Position numbers and translations under genes: made by a program | Notes under the pieces: generated by a model | Databases searched by the model: none | The model's input: the letters and a program-made list of their open reading frames with translations, nothing else | What the model was told of the DNA's origin: nothing | In this document: positions 50,908-58,704 of the stretch, piece by piece | Layout of the letters: every line of letters starts with the position of its first letter | How positions within the stretch are numbered: position 1 is the stretch's first letter | Assembly: GCA_040635515.1 (NCBI GenBank) | Contig: JBEYHY010000004.1 | Location: forward strand, 744,001 to 808,000 | DNA length: 64,000 nt | Direction of reading: 5' to 3' | Origin: Prauserella_A sp040635515 | GTDB taxonomy: Bacteria > Actinomycetota > Actinomycetes > Mycobacteriales > Pseudonocardiaceae

Positions 50908-51363
50908 TCAGGCTTCGCCGTTGACTTCGCGCAGCGTTCGCATCGCTTCGGCCAGCGACTGGGAACCCGAGGGACCCAGCGGGCCCAGCACCGCGCGGCG
51001 CAGGACGTCCGCCCCGGCTTTCCTCGCCTGCTCGGCTATATCCCTGCCGTGGTCGGTGAGACACGCATAGGTGACCCGCCGGTCGGCCTCACTGGGTAAC
51101 CGGACGATGAGGTCGGCGGCGGCGAGGCGGTCAGCCACCTTGGTGAAACCGCCGCTGGAGAGTGCCGCCTCCCTTGCCAGCCGGGTCATCGGCATTCGAT
51201 GCTCCGGGGAGCGGACGAGCCGGAGCAGGATGTCGAAGGAGGCCGGCGCGAGGCCGAACCGCTCGGCGATCTCGCCCATCAGGCGGTCCTGTGTGGCTAC
51301 GTAGCCTTCGATCACCAAGCCCCACCAGGTGATGATCTCGTCGTCATCGGGTTCGTTCGGCAC
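50908..51363 (-). CDS. MarR-family regulator, MhqR-like by context
   Basis: A 151-residue MarR repressor with the wHTH at about 45-105 (FDILLRLVRSP, MTRLAREAALSSGGFTKVADRLAAADLIVR, LPSEADRRVTYACLT). It lacks a Cys near the N-terminus where redox-sensing OhrR/MhqR proteins may have one, so ligand binding rather than thiol oxidation is likely. It is divergent from a ring-cleaving dioxygenase and hydrolase pair, with a dyad in between. GTG start 51363. Confidence 0.9.
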   Translation of the reverse strand: MPNEPDDDEIITWWGLVIEGYVATQDRLMGEIAERFGLAPASFDILLRLVRSPEHRMPMTRLAREAALSSGGFTKVADRLAAADLIVRLPSEADRRVTYACLTDHGRDIAEQARKAGADVLRRAVLGPLGPSGSQSLAEAMRTLREVNGEA

Positions 51364-51396
51364 TCGACCAGCCTACCCCAACATCTCTCCGGAATA

Positions 51397-51414
51397 TATC
51401 TTGCTCGCGAGAGG
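51397..51414. promoter_or_regulatory. MhqR-like operator between MarR and dioxygenase genes
   Basis: TATCTTGCTCGCGAGAGG keeps the TATCT(C/T)G....CGAGA frame of the operator known for MhqR-type regulators, with the perfect core CTCGCGAG. It lies in the 95-bp divergent gap and covers likely promoter sequence for both genes. The comparison is from memory. Confidence 0.5.
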
Positions 51415-51458
51415 TTTAGCGGTTAGCTTGAGAACACGAGCCGATGAAGGAGAAGGCC

Positions 51459-52424
51459 ATGTCGTTCCAGACCAGCGGGCTGCATCACGTCACGGCGATC
51501 GGCGGAGATCCGCAGCGCAACGCGGACTTCTATGTACGAACGCTCGGGCTGAGGCTCGTCAAGACCACGGTCAACTTCGACGATCCCGGCACCTATCACC
51601 TCTACTACGGCGACGAGTCCGGCAAGCCGGGTACGTTGCTGACGTTCTTCCCGTGGAAGGACGCGCCGAGCGGCCGGATCGGCACCGGCCAGGCGACGAC
51701 GACGGCGTTCTCCGTTCCGGAGCGTTCCCTCGGCTGGTGGCGGGCTCACCTCGCCGCGCAGGGTGTCGAGACCAGCGACATCGTCACGCGGGACAACGAG
51801 GAAACCCTGACTTTCCGTGACCCCGACGGGCTCGTGCTGGCCCTCGTCGCGCATCCGCAGGGCGATCCGCGCGATCCTTGGGACACCCCGCTTGTTCCGG
51901 GTGAGCACGCGGTCAGGGGCTTGCACTCGGTGACCCTTTCCGTCTCGCGGGAGGACGCGACGGCGGGCACGCTCACCGAAGACCTCGGCCTCTCGTTCGC
52001 CGAGGAGGACGGCAACAGGTTCCGGTTCAACGCGGGCGAGGGCGGCCCCGGCGCCATGGTGGACGTGCTCGTCACGCCGGACGCGCCGCGCGGGCTCGTC
52101 GCCGCCGGCACCGTTCACCACGTCGCCTGGCGCGCCCCCGACGAACAGACCCAGGTCGATTGGCGCTCCGAACTCGTCGACCGCGGCGTATCGGTTACGT
52201 CCATTATGGACCGTCAGTACTTCCGTTCGATCTACTTCCGCGAGCCGGGCGGAACCCTGCTCGAAATCGCGACCGATCAACCGGGATTCTCGATCGACGA
52301 GCCGCTGCTCGAACTGGGCAAGGCGCTGAAGCTGCCGCCGTGGCTGGAGCCGAACCGCGAGCAGATCGAGGCAGCGCTGCCTACATTGGACCTCCCTGCC
52401 GAGAACAACCCGGCCCGCGCATGA
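51459..52424 (+). CDS. Ring-cleaving dioxygenase (VOC fold, MhqA/MhqO-like)
   Basis: A 321-residue protein with paired VOC (glyoxalase/extradiol) modules, about 5-150 and 155-300. Metal ligands fit His in GLHHVTAI at the start of the first half, His in GLHSVTLSV or GTVHHVAWR of the second, and Glu in GGTLLEIATD at the end. The family (PcpA/LinE/MhqO type) opens hydroquinones or catechols with Fe(II). It begins at ATG 51459 behind AAGGAGAAGG and overlaps the next gene by ATGA. Control by the divergent MarR gene suggests quinone detoxification. Confidence 0.9.
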   Translation: MSFQTSGLHHVTAIGGDPQRNADFYVRTLGLRLVKTTVNFDDPGTYHLYYGDESGKPGTLLTFFPWKDAPSGRIGTGQATTTAFSVPERSLGWWRAHLAAQGVETSDIVTRDNEETLTFRDPDGLVLALVAHPQGDPRDPWDTPLVPGEHAVRGLHSVTLSVSREDATAGTLTEDLGLSFAEEDGNRFRFNAGEGGPGAMVDVLVTPDAPRGLVAAGTVHHVAWRAPDEQTQVDWRSELVDRGVSVTSIMDRQYFRSIYFREPGGTLLEIATDQPGFSIDEPLLELGKALKLPPWLEPNREQIEAALPTLDLPAENNPARA

Positions 52425-53029
52425 CGACCCTTTCATTGGATCACCGCTTTGTCGAAGGTGATCAGGACGCGCCGGTGCTGTTGTTGTTGCACGGCACCGG
52501 AGGCGGTCCCGACGACATGCTCGTGCTCGGCAGGGAACTGAGCCCCTCGTCGCCGATGCTCGCTCCGGAGGGCCCTGTGTCCGAGAACGGTGCGGCGCGG
52601 TGGTTCCGCAGGCTCGCCGAGGGTGTGTTCGACATCGACGACGTTGTCGTGAGGGCCGGGCAGCTCGCCGATTTCGTGCTCGCCGCCAGTGAGGAGTACG
52701 GACTGGCCGGGCGAAGGCTGGTCGCCGCCGGCTTCTCGAACGGCGCGAACATCGCGGCGGCCGTGATGTTGTTGCGGCCCGATGCGCTCAAGGAGGCGAT
52801 CCTCTTCGCCGCGATGCTGCCCGTGCCTGACCCGCCGGAGGCCGACCTGAGCGCGACCCGCGTTTTCCTCTCGAACGGGACGAGGGATCCGATGGCCCCG
52901 GAGGCTTCGAGCAGGAAGCTCGTCGCGATGTTGCGGCAGCGAGCGGCCGACGTGACCGAGGAGTGGCACGAGGGCGGCCACCAGATCACTCGCGCGGGGT
53001 TGGTGGCGGCGAGGAGCTGGCTGGGTTGA
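52421..53029 (+). CDS. Phospholipase/carboxylesterase family hydrolase (MhqD-like)
   Basis: A 202-residue alpha/beta hydrolase. After the oxyanion loop LLLHGTGGGPDDML comes the nucleophile motif GFSNGAN near residue 110, an Asp in LSNGTRDPM near 152, and His in HEGGHQI near 188. It has the size and motifs of the YpfH/MhqD group, which in Bacillus is coupled to a ring-cleavage dioxygenase in MhqR regulons. ATG 52421 overlaps the dioxygenase stop, so the two are translated together. Confidence 0.87.
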   Translation: MTTLSLDHRFVEGDQDAPVLLLLHGTGGGPDDMLVLGRELSPSSPMLAPEGPVSENGAARWFRRLAEGVFDIDDVVVRAGQLADFVLAASEEYGLAGRRLVAAGFSNGANIAAAVMLLRPDALKEAILFAAMLPVPDPPEADLSATRVFLSNGTRDPMAPEASSRKLVAMLRQRAADVTEEWHEGGHQITRAGLVAARSWLG

Positions 53030-53702
53030 CCGGGCCCGGTGCGGTTTCGGGATACTCAGCCGAGCTCTTCGCTGCCCCTGGGTAATCATCAATGGACGGT
53101 GATTGCGACAATCGAGTGATAAACTTCAGGTGAATGTTGCTCTTGGTATCTTCGGCCGAGGTTGATCCACAGTGGTGCTTCCCACTTGCGAGAAAACCAC
53201 CGTTCGTATGTTCTTTGCGGTGAACACATCGGTGTGCAAGCATCGCCGCAGGTTGCCGGAAAGGGTCTTGTCGCAGGTGGGTGCGGCTGTTCTGCCCGGC
53301 CCCGTGGTGACCTGACCGGCAAGTCGAACGTGGACGTTCGTGTTGAAGAGACCGAACTCTCCCGGCGCTGTCAAGTCCTGGAATAATCAGGATATGAGCA
53401 CGGTCGGCCGAGAAACGGCCCCTGTGGCAGGGCGCCCGGCTGGTGGTGCACTGGAGGCCGCTCAGCAGGTTGGCGAAGGATGAGTACGGCTGAGCAAGGC
53501 ACGGGGGCGGCGATCATCCCGCTTTCGCCGGCGTTATGACGCACCTTCCGGTCAATTGCGTCGGGTTGGAGTACGGAAATTCGTACTCGATTGCCGGAAT
53601 GCTGCGGCAAACGGCGCAGCCGATAATGAGCGCGTTGATGCTCCTTCCTTTTCTCGATCTATGCTGATTCAGCATTCAACAGTTGAGCGAGGACGGTGCA
53701 CG
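53030..53702. other. 673-bp gap with lower GC, palindromes but no confident gene
   Basis: This stretch is visibly more AT-rich than its surroundings. No frame in it shows a domain or ribosome site I can support. It contains CGAACGT-GG-ACGTTCG (53325-53340) and ATGCTGA-T-TCAGCAT (53661-53675). The latter overlaps TATGCT at 53660-53665, a possible -10 for the zinc-finger genes that follow. It may be acquired or decayed sequence. Confidence 0.4.
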
Positions 53703-53813
53703 ATGAACTTCGGCGACATGGTTGATTGCCCGCGGTGTCACGGCTCCGGGCTGGGCCCCAACCGGAAGGATCCGTGTGGCAACTGCGGAGGACTCGGACA
53801 GGTCCCCAAGTAG
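53703..53813 (+). CDS. Tiny DnaJ-type zinc-finger protein
   Basis: A 36-residue peptide made of two CxxCxGxG-like knuckles, CPRCHGSG and CGNCGGLG, the repeat found in the zinc domain of DnaJ. The four cysteines can bind one zinc. ATG 53703 has GAGGA about 10 bases upstream. The next gene overlaps it in the +1 frame and has two more such knuckles, so the pair may be two interacting proteins, or one protein made through a frameshift at the CCCC run before the TAG. Confidence 0.6.
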   Translation: MNFGDMVDCPRCHGSGLGPNRKDPCGNCGGLGQVPK

Positions 53814-54129
53814 CTGCCCGCTCTGTCATGGCTCCGGAACGCTGTCCTGGCAGCAACCGCAGCCCTCGGGTGTGTTGCGAACGATCGAGATGCCATGTCC
53901 CAACGGGTGCGGAGGCGAATGGCGTTACCCGGAGGCCGAGCGCGAACGCGTGGTGGAACGCCAGGACAGCGGCCCGGGCCACGATGGTGAAGGCGAACCT
54001 GGTGACAACGACACCCCGGACCGGGTGGCGGGCAACACGGATCAGGCGAACCGGATCGGAGCCGACTTCATCAGGGGCGCGTTGCGCAACTGGGGCTTCC
54101 TCGAAGGCAAGGACGACGGTCCTAAGTAG
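53776..54129 (+). CDS. Zinc-finger protein overlapping the preceding small gene
   Basis: About 117 residues from a GTG at 53776 behind GGAAGGA; the true start is uncertain because the frame is open to 53722. Near residue 15 it has CPLCHGSG and about 30 residues later CPNGCGGEW, a second knuckle pair like that of the gene before it. A Glu/Asp/Gly-rich linker follows, then GADFIRGALRNWGFLEG at the C-terminus. I do not know the family. The coding part runs 38 bp inside the previous gene in another frame. Confidence 0.5.
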   Translation: MATAEDSDRSPSSCPLCHGSGTLSWQQPQPSGVLRTIEMPCPNGCGGEWRYPEAERERVVERQDSGPGHDGEGEPGDNDTPDRVAGNTDQANRIGADFIRGALRNWGFLEGKDDGPK

Positions 54130-54151
54130 CGGTCCGAAGTAGCATCGTGGC

Positions 54152-54916
54152 GTGAAGCCGGAGGATGTCGTACAGCGCGCCGGGAAGGTCGCGGGCTGGG
54201 CCGCTCGCGCTGGTTACTCGGTTGGCAAACGTTTGCCTGGAGCCGATACCGCGGAGCGTGGTCTGCGGCAGCTGGAACGTAAGGTCCTCGGTGAGCTGCG
54301 CAGACGCCTTGAAGCCGCAGGTGATCCCTACCTCGCGACCTTGAACAAGGCTCCCGCCGTCGCCAGGCACACGTCGGGCGAGCAGCGGTCCGCTCAGACG
54401 GTGACGGTCATCGCCCCGCCGGAGCCGCTCAGGGCGGCGATGGCCGAGCTGCTGAACCGCTCCACCAACTTGGACAGCGCGCGGTCGAGGGACTACCTGT
54501 ATGCCGTCATCCTGCGGCAACTCACACCTGACGAAGCTCGCATCCTCTCGGCCCTCTCGGACGGTTCGCCCTTTCCCACTGTCGACGTCTTCGAGCGGGC
54601 CGGGCTGGGAGCGAGCGGGAGGCTGTTGCTGCGTAACGCCTCGACGGTCGGCAAGGCAGCGGGGGTCTCGTTGCTCGATCACGTCCCCGCCTATGTGTCC
54701 CGGCTCGTCGGCTTCGGCCTCGTCGACATCGACGAGGAAGCGCCCGCGCTGAGCACTCAGTACGAGATTCTGCTGACCGACGAGACCGTGCGTGCCGCGG
54801 AACGGATGGTCAAGCGGGCCAGGTTCATCAGGCGCACGGTGCGGATTTCCGCTCTCGGGGTGAGTTTCTGGAGGGCCTGCGATCCGACGCGTTCCAGCGA
54901 GGAAGCCTTGCGCTAG
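54152..54916 (+). CDS. Abi-alpha (DUF4393)-like protein
   Basis: A 254-residue soluble protein. The centre, LLNRSTNLDSARSRDYLYAVILRQLTPDEARILSALSDGSPFPTVDV, and the C-terminal LVGFGLVDIDEEAPALSTQYEILLTDETVRAA fit my memory of the Abi-alpha/DUF4393 family, a helical protein linked by name to abortive infection. The N-terminal 60 residues are basic and amphipathic. GTG 54152, 22 bp after the zinc-finger gene, suggests one transcript. Evidence for a phage-defence role is only the family name; no toxin or nuclease motif is visible. Confidence 0.55.
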   Translation: MKPEDVVQRAGKVAGWAARAGYSVGKRLPGADTAERGLRQLERKVLGELRRRLEAAGDPYLATLNKAPAVARHTSGEQRSAQTVTVIAPPEPLRAAMAELLNRSTNLDSARSRDYLYAVILRQLTPDEARILSALSDGSPFPTVDVFERAGLGASGRLLLRNASTVGKAAGVSLLDHVPAYVSRLVGFGLVDIDEEAPALSTQYEILLTDETVRAAERMVKRARFIRRTVRISALGVSFWRACDPTRSSEEALR

Positions 54917-55000
54917 CAGGGAGAATGCCCTAGCAAGCAGGTGCGTTGCCCGCCCTGTCCGTGTGATCATGGGTCACTCGGACGGGGACGGCGGTGAGGC

Positions 55001-56257
55001 ATGGGCGACTACCTCGCTGCGATCGCGGACGACTTCGCCCGGCATTGGCCGGTGTACTGCTCCATACCCGTCGTCGCGGCGCTCATCGGCTATGTCACCA
55101 AGCTCGTCGCGATCCGCATGATGTTCCAGCCGCTGGAGTACGTGGGGCTCAAGGTGCGGCGCAAGCGGATTCTCGGCTGGCAGGGCATCGTGCCGAAGCG
55201 GGCCGCGCGGATGGCGAGCATCGCCTGCGACACGATGACAGAACAGCTCATCAAGCCGAAGGACGTGGTCGAGCGGCTCGATCCCGCCCGGATCGCCGCG
55301 GAGATCGAGAGACCGCTGCTCGAAGCGACTGACGAGATCGTGAGGGCGATAGCGGCGGAGTACCAGCCCGGCCTGTGGGAATCGCTGCCGACCCGCGTTC
55401 AGCGGCTGGTGATCAGCAGAGTGCAGGCCGAGACCCCGCGCATGGTGGCCGGTGTGCTGACCGCCATCAAGGACGACGTCGAGTCGGTCTTCGATCTCAA
55501 GGACATGGTGGTCACGAGCCTTGTCAAGGACAAGGCGCTGCTGAACCGAATCTTCCGGGAAGCGGGCCGCGAGGAGTTCCGGTTCATCGCCCGCTCGGGA
55601 CTCGTGTTCGGCGGCGTGATCGGGATCGTCCAGCTCATTGTCTGGTTGCTGTTCAAGGTTCCCATCATCATGCCGTTGTTCGGGTTGTTCATCGGCTGGT
55701 TCACCGACTGGCTCGCGCTGAAGATGATCTTCTACCCGAAGCGGCCCGTCCGGTATCTCGGGTTGTTCGAGTGGCAGGGGCTCTTCCTCAAGCGGCGGCA
55801 GGAGGTCTCGGCCGCCTACGCGGACCTCATCGCGAAGGAGATCATCACCCCGCACAACGTCATCGAGGCGGTGTTGCGTGGTCCGTTGTCCGACAAGGTG
55901 GTCGGGCTCATCCAGCGTCAGGTCGACGAGGAACTCGCGAAGCAGGCGAGCTTCGCGAAGCCGCTGGTCGTCATGGCCGTCGGCAGCAGGCGCTATCAGG
56001 AAATGAAGCTGCGGATATCCGAGCTCATCATGGCGCGGCTGCCGGAAACCATGAGCTACGTCGAGGATTACGCCGAGGACGCCATGGACATCCGCAACAC
56101 CCTCGTCGCGAAGATGAAGGAACTCGACGTCGACGAGTTCGAGGGCCTGTTGCGTCCCGCCTTCCAGCAGGACGAGTGGATCCTCATCCTGACCGGAGCT
56201 CTCCTCGGTGCGCTGTGCGGCGAGTTGCAGGTGCAGGTCGTCCTGCATCTCACCTAG
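55001..56257 (+). CDS. DUF445 family membrane protein
   Basis: A 418-residue protein of the DUF445/YheB family. It has one helix at about 18-35, followed by GYVTKLVAIRMMFQPLEYVG and GWQGIVPKRAARMA. A long helical middle region comes next, and then the mirrored second half with three hydrophobic segments (about 205-250 and the C-terminal LILTGALLGALCGELQVQVVL). There GWFTDWLALKMIFYPKRPVRYLG and EWQGLFLKRRQEVS repeat the first motif. The inverted two-copy structure is typical. Function unknown. Its stop and the stop of the convergent hydrolase share the bases CTAG. Confidence 0.85.
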   Translation: MGDYLAAIADDFARHWPVYCSIPVVAALIGYVTKLVAIRMMFQPLEYVGLKVRRKRILGWQGIVPKRAARMASIACDTMTEQLIKPKDVVERLDPARIAAEIERPLLEATDEIVRAIAAEYQPGLWESLPTRVQRLVISRVQAETPRMVAGVLTAIKDDVESVFDLKDMVVTSLVKDKALLNRIFREAGREEFRFIARSGLVFGGVIGIVQLIVWLLFKVPIIMPLFGLFIGWFTDWLALKMIFYPKRPVRYLGLFEWQGLFLKRRQEVSAAYADLIAKEIITPHNVIEAVLRGPLSDKVVGLIQRQVDEELAKQASFAKPLVVMAVGSRRYQEMKLRISELIMARLPETMSYVEDYAEDAMDIRNTLVAKMKELDVDEFEGLLRPAFQQDEWILILTGALLGALCGELQVQVVLHLT

Positions 56258-56949
56258 GGTCGCAGGCGCCAGTAGTCGAGCAGCCGCGTGGCGAGTGCGC
56301 GGGGATGGGCGAGTGCGGGAAGATGTCCGCCCGGCATTTCGTCCGGCATGATCCCCAGTCGCTCTGCGGCCACCTTGCGCTGGAAAGCGGCGGGGAACAG
56401 CCGGTCGTCGGTACACAGCAAGAACCTCGTCGGTACGTCAGGCCACGCGGCAAGCGGCCACGGCTTCTCGAACGGCGTTCCCGATTGCTCCTTGTCTCTC
56501 GTGAGTGCCTCAGCCTTCACGTCGTCGGGAATGTCGTGCATGAAGAGTGATTCGAGATCGGGCTCCGCGTCGGGATCCCGCCCCTGGCTGAGGTCGAGTT
56601 CGCGTTGCGCGGCGGGCTGGCCCGTCGCTTCCCACCACGCGCCGGGTGGTTCGCCCGGCTTCGGCGTCATGGCCGCGACCAGGATCAGCAGTTCGACCGG
56701 GACGCGCTCGCACACCATGGGCGCGGTGAAGCCGGCCATGGATTGCGCGACGAGGACGAGGTTGTCCCTGCGGTCGCCGATGGCGGAGACGACCGTGTCC
56801 GTGTACTCGTCGAGTCCGGCCCCATCGTCGTCACAAGGCAGATCGGGGGCGATGACCTCGTGGCCTTCGGCGCGCAGCAGCGGTGCGACCGCGTGCCAGT
56901 ACCACGAGTCGGACCCCGCTCCATGGATGAGTACGAATGTCGCGTTCAT
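56254..56949 (-). CDS. Alpha/beta hydrolase
   Basis: A 231-residue serine hydrolase of the small esterase/hydroxynitrile lyase-like type. It starts with the oxyanion loop FVLIHGAGSDSWYWH, has the nucleophile in VAQSMAG near residue 75, FLLCTDDRLFP for the acid, and GGHLPALAHP for the histidine. Substrate not predictable. ATG 56949 overlaps the upstream stop as ATGA, so it is coupled to the pyridoxamine-oxidase-like gene. Confidence 0.87.
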   Translation of the reverse strand: MNATFVLIHGAGSDSWYWHAVAPLLRAEGHEVIAPDLPCDDDGAGLDEYTDTVVSAIGDRRDNLVLVAQSMAGFTAPMVCERVPVELLILVAAMTPKPGEPPGAWWEATGQPAAQRELDLSQGRDPDAEPDLESLFMHDIPDDVKAEALTRDKEQSGTPFEKPWPLAAWPDVPTRFLLCTDDRLFPAAFQRKVAAERLGIMPDEMPGGHLPALAHPRALATRLLDYWRLRP

Positions 56950-57446
56950 GACGCACCTGCCAAAACCCCCGGTAGCCGTTGCTGGAAGTCGAGGACGCCC
57001 ACCCACGTGGGGCGAAGGGCGATCCGGGCCATTGCGACGCCGGGCTGGTTCATCTGCGCAATTGCCGCCTCGGCCTGTTCCGCGCCGTAGTAGCGCCGCT
57101 GTGCCAGTGCGTATTCGTCGAGAATCCCTTCGGCCTCGGTGACCGTCGCGGCGCCACGAAGCAGCAGCACCTCGGGCGGCATCGCGTTGATGTCGATGGT
57201 GACCGCGATATCCGGTTTCGCCGTGATGGCAGCGATTTTGTGTGCCCCCGCGAAGGTGGGCAGCACCAGCTCGGTCCCCGTCCAGTGGAACAGCATCGGG
57301 ACGACTCGCGGAGTGCCGTCCCTGGCCACGTAGGCGACCCTGGCGAGCTCTCGCGATTCGAGCAGCTTCGCGGCTACCTCGGTCCGCAGGAGGCCGACGT
57401 CGCCCTGTGGAAGGTGCATGGCCGTGTCCTGCTCGTTGGCTTCCAT
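56946..57446 (-). CDS. Pyridoxamine 5'-phosphate oxidase-like (split-barrel flavin) protein
   Basis: A 166-residue split-barrel protein (LARVAYVARDGTPRVVPMLFHWTGTELVLPT, then ITAKPDIAVTIDI and LLLRGAATVTEAEG). Actinobacteria have many such FMN- or F420-binding proteins with reductase or oxidase roles; true PdxH residues are not evident. ATG 57446 follows AGGAGG by six bases. It is divergent from an HxlR gene across a gap rich in TTAGT elements and is the likely target of that regulator, together with the coupled hydrolase. Confidence 0.8.
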   Translation of the reverse strand: MEANEQDTAMHLPQGDVGLLRTEVAAKLLESRELARVAYVARDGTPRVVPMLFHWTGTELVLPTFAGAHKIAAITAKPDIAVTIDINAMPPEVLLLRGAATVTEAEGILDEYALAQRRYYGAEQAEAAIAQMNQPGVAMARIALRPTWVGVLDFQQRLPGVLAGAS

Positions 57447-57456
57447 CGGGAACCTC

Positions 57457-57518
57457 CTAGGTTAGTCCTAAATTAGTACCACCTGGTCCCAAAAGTAAAC
57501 CATTTAGTCTGGTTAAGC
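57457..57518. promoter_or_regulatory. TTAGT-rich divergent promoter between HxlR and flavin-protein genes
   Basis: In an otherwise GC-rich region this 80-bp gap holds TTAGT at 57462-57466, 57473-57477 and 57502-57506, partly as GGTTAGTCC and AATTAGTACC. TAAGCT at about 57513-57518 stands seven bases before the HxlR GTG and looks like the -10 of a leaderless transcript. The cluster is a plausible HxlR binding region. Confidence 0.4.
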
Positions 57519-57526
57519 TGTCCACT

Positions 57527-58189
57527 GTGTCAGGGAAACGTCACTACGGCGACGCGTGCGGCGTCGCGCGTGCGCTGGATGTCCTCGGTGAGCGCTGGAC
57601 ATTGTTGATCGTGCGTGAACTGTTGCTCGGCCCGAAGCGGTTCACCGACCTGCGAGCGGGCCTGCCCGGCGCGAGTCAGAACGTGCTGTCTCAGCGGCTC
57701 CGCGAGTTGATCGAGAACGGCATCATCGTCCACCGCAGGCTCGGTCCTCCCTCCAGCGTTGCCGGGTACGAGTTGACCGAACGAGGTCGCGCGCTGGAGC
57801 CGGTCTTGTTCGCCCTTGCGGGCTGGGGCAGTCGCGTACCGCTCGACGAGGGAACGGAACTGAGCGCCGATGCCCTCATGCTTGCCCTGCGCACGACATT
57901 TTCACCCGGTGACGCGCAGGCGATGACCTGCGAGCTGCGGATCGACGGCGACCGGTTTGTGGCCGATGTGGCCGAAGGGACACTGACGATCTCTCGCTCG
58001 GCGATGTCGATGACGGCCTCGCCCGACGTGGTCATCGACACCGACGCCGCGACTCTGCGCTCACTCGCCTTCGGCGGCAAACGTCTCGGCGGGGCATTGC
58101 GCCGTCGCGCGGTGTCACTCGAAGGCGAGCGGGCGGTGGCGGAGCGCTTTCTCGCGTGTTTCCAGCGCCCCGCCGCTGCGGCTTCCTGA
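57527..58189 (+). CDS. HxlR-family transcriptional regulator with C-terminal extension
   Basis: A 220-residue regulator. Residues about 5-105 are the HxlR winged helix (YGDACGVARALDVLGERWTLLIVRELLLGPKRFTDLRAGLPGASQNVLSQRLREL), with the conserved N-terminal Cys at position 10. HxlR proteins are usually about 110-120 residues; here a further 100 residues form an SCP2-like sterol-binding fold (ALRTTFSPGDAQAMTCELRIDGDRFVADV, then DVVIDTDAATLRSLAFGGK). So it may bind a lipid-like ligand. GTG start, probably leaderless. Divergent from its likely target pair. Confidence 0.85.
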   Translation: MSGKRHYGDACGVARALDVLGERWTLLIVRELLLGPKRFTDLRAGLPGASQNVLSQRLRELIENGIIVHRRLGPPSSVAGYELTERGRALEPVLFALAGWGSRVPLDEGTELSADALMLALRTTFSPGDAQAMTCELRIDGDRFVADVAEGTLTISRSAMSMTASPDVVIDTDAATLRSLAFGGKRLGGALRRRAVSLEGERAVAERFLACFQRPAAAAS

Positions 58190-58196
58190 CGCGGAG

Positions 58197-58571
58197 CTAT
58201 CCCTGCGGCACCAGTTGTTGCAGTGCGAAGGTGTTGCCGTCGGGGTCGGAGAAGAACACGAACCTTCCCCATGGCTTCTCGTCGACCGGGCTGACCGGGA
58301 CACCCCGGCTTGCCAGTTCGTCGTGTGCCGCGTCGGCGTCGTCGACGACGAGGGTCACGCTCTTGACCGAGCCGACGGGCAGGTCGTCGACGATGCCGGT
58401 CCCGAAGCAGATCGAGCAGGCCGAGCCGGGTGGAGTGAGCTGCACGAACCGCAGGTTCTCGTTTACCTGGTGGTCGTGGTCGACGTGAAAGCCGACCTGG
58501 TCGGCGTAGAATGCCTTTGCTTTGTCTACATCGGACACAGGGATGCCGATGAGTTCGATTCGGTAGTCCAT
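58197..58571 (-). CDS. VOC-family protein (glyoxalase/bleomycin-resistance fold)
   Basis: A 124-residue single VOC-domain protein: IELIGIPVSDVDKAKAFYADQVGF at the start, SVTLVVDDADAAHDELASRGV in the second half and VFFSDPDGNTFALQQL at the end. Such proteins act as dimers in isomerisation, epoxide opening or antibiotic binding. Without the strict metal ligands or a context clue no substrate can be given. The start is ATG 58571 behind AAAGGAG. It converges on the HxlR gene (7-bp gap). Confidence 0.82.
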   Translation of the reverse strand: MDYRIELIGIPVSDVDKAKAFYADQVGFHVDHDHQVNENLRFVQLTPPGSACSICFGTGIVDDLPVGSVKSVTLVVDDADAAHDELASRGVPVSPVDEKPWGRFVFFSDPDGNTFALQQLVPQG

Positions 58572-58704
58572 GGTTACTGCTCCTTTCCGCGCTTCGCAAC
58601 GGTATGCGGCCTATCGGTCACTTTCTGGCCTGAATAGGCGGAACGTGCCGGTGTCATTGTCGGAGTGTCCGGCAGCGGCCGCCGAGATGAAACACAATTG
58701 GCGG

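Noticed and set aside
57457..57475. A second iron box, CTAGGTTAGTCCTAAATTA
   Set aside because: Only the left half fits the consensus (about 12 of 19 positions), it overlaps the ribosome site of the flavin protein, and a neighbouring HxlR regulator explains the TTAGT elements better.
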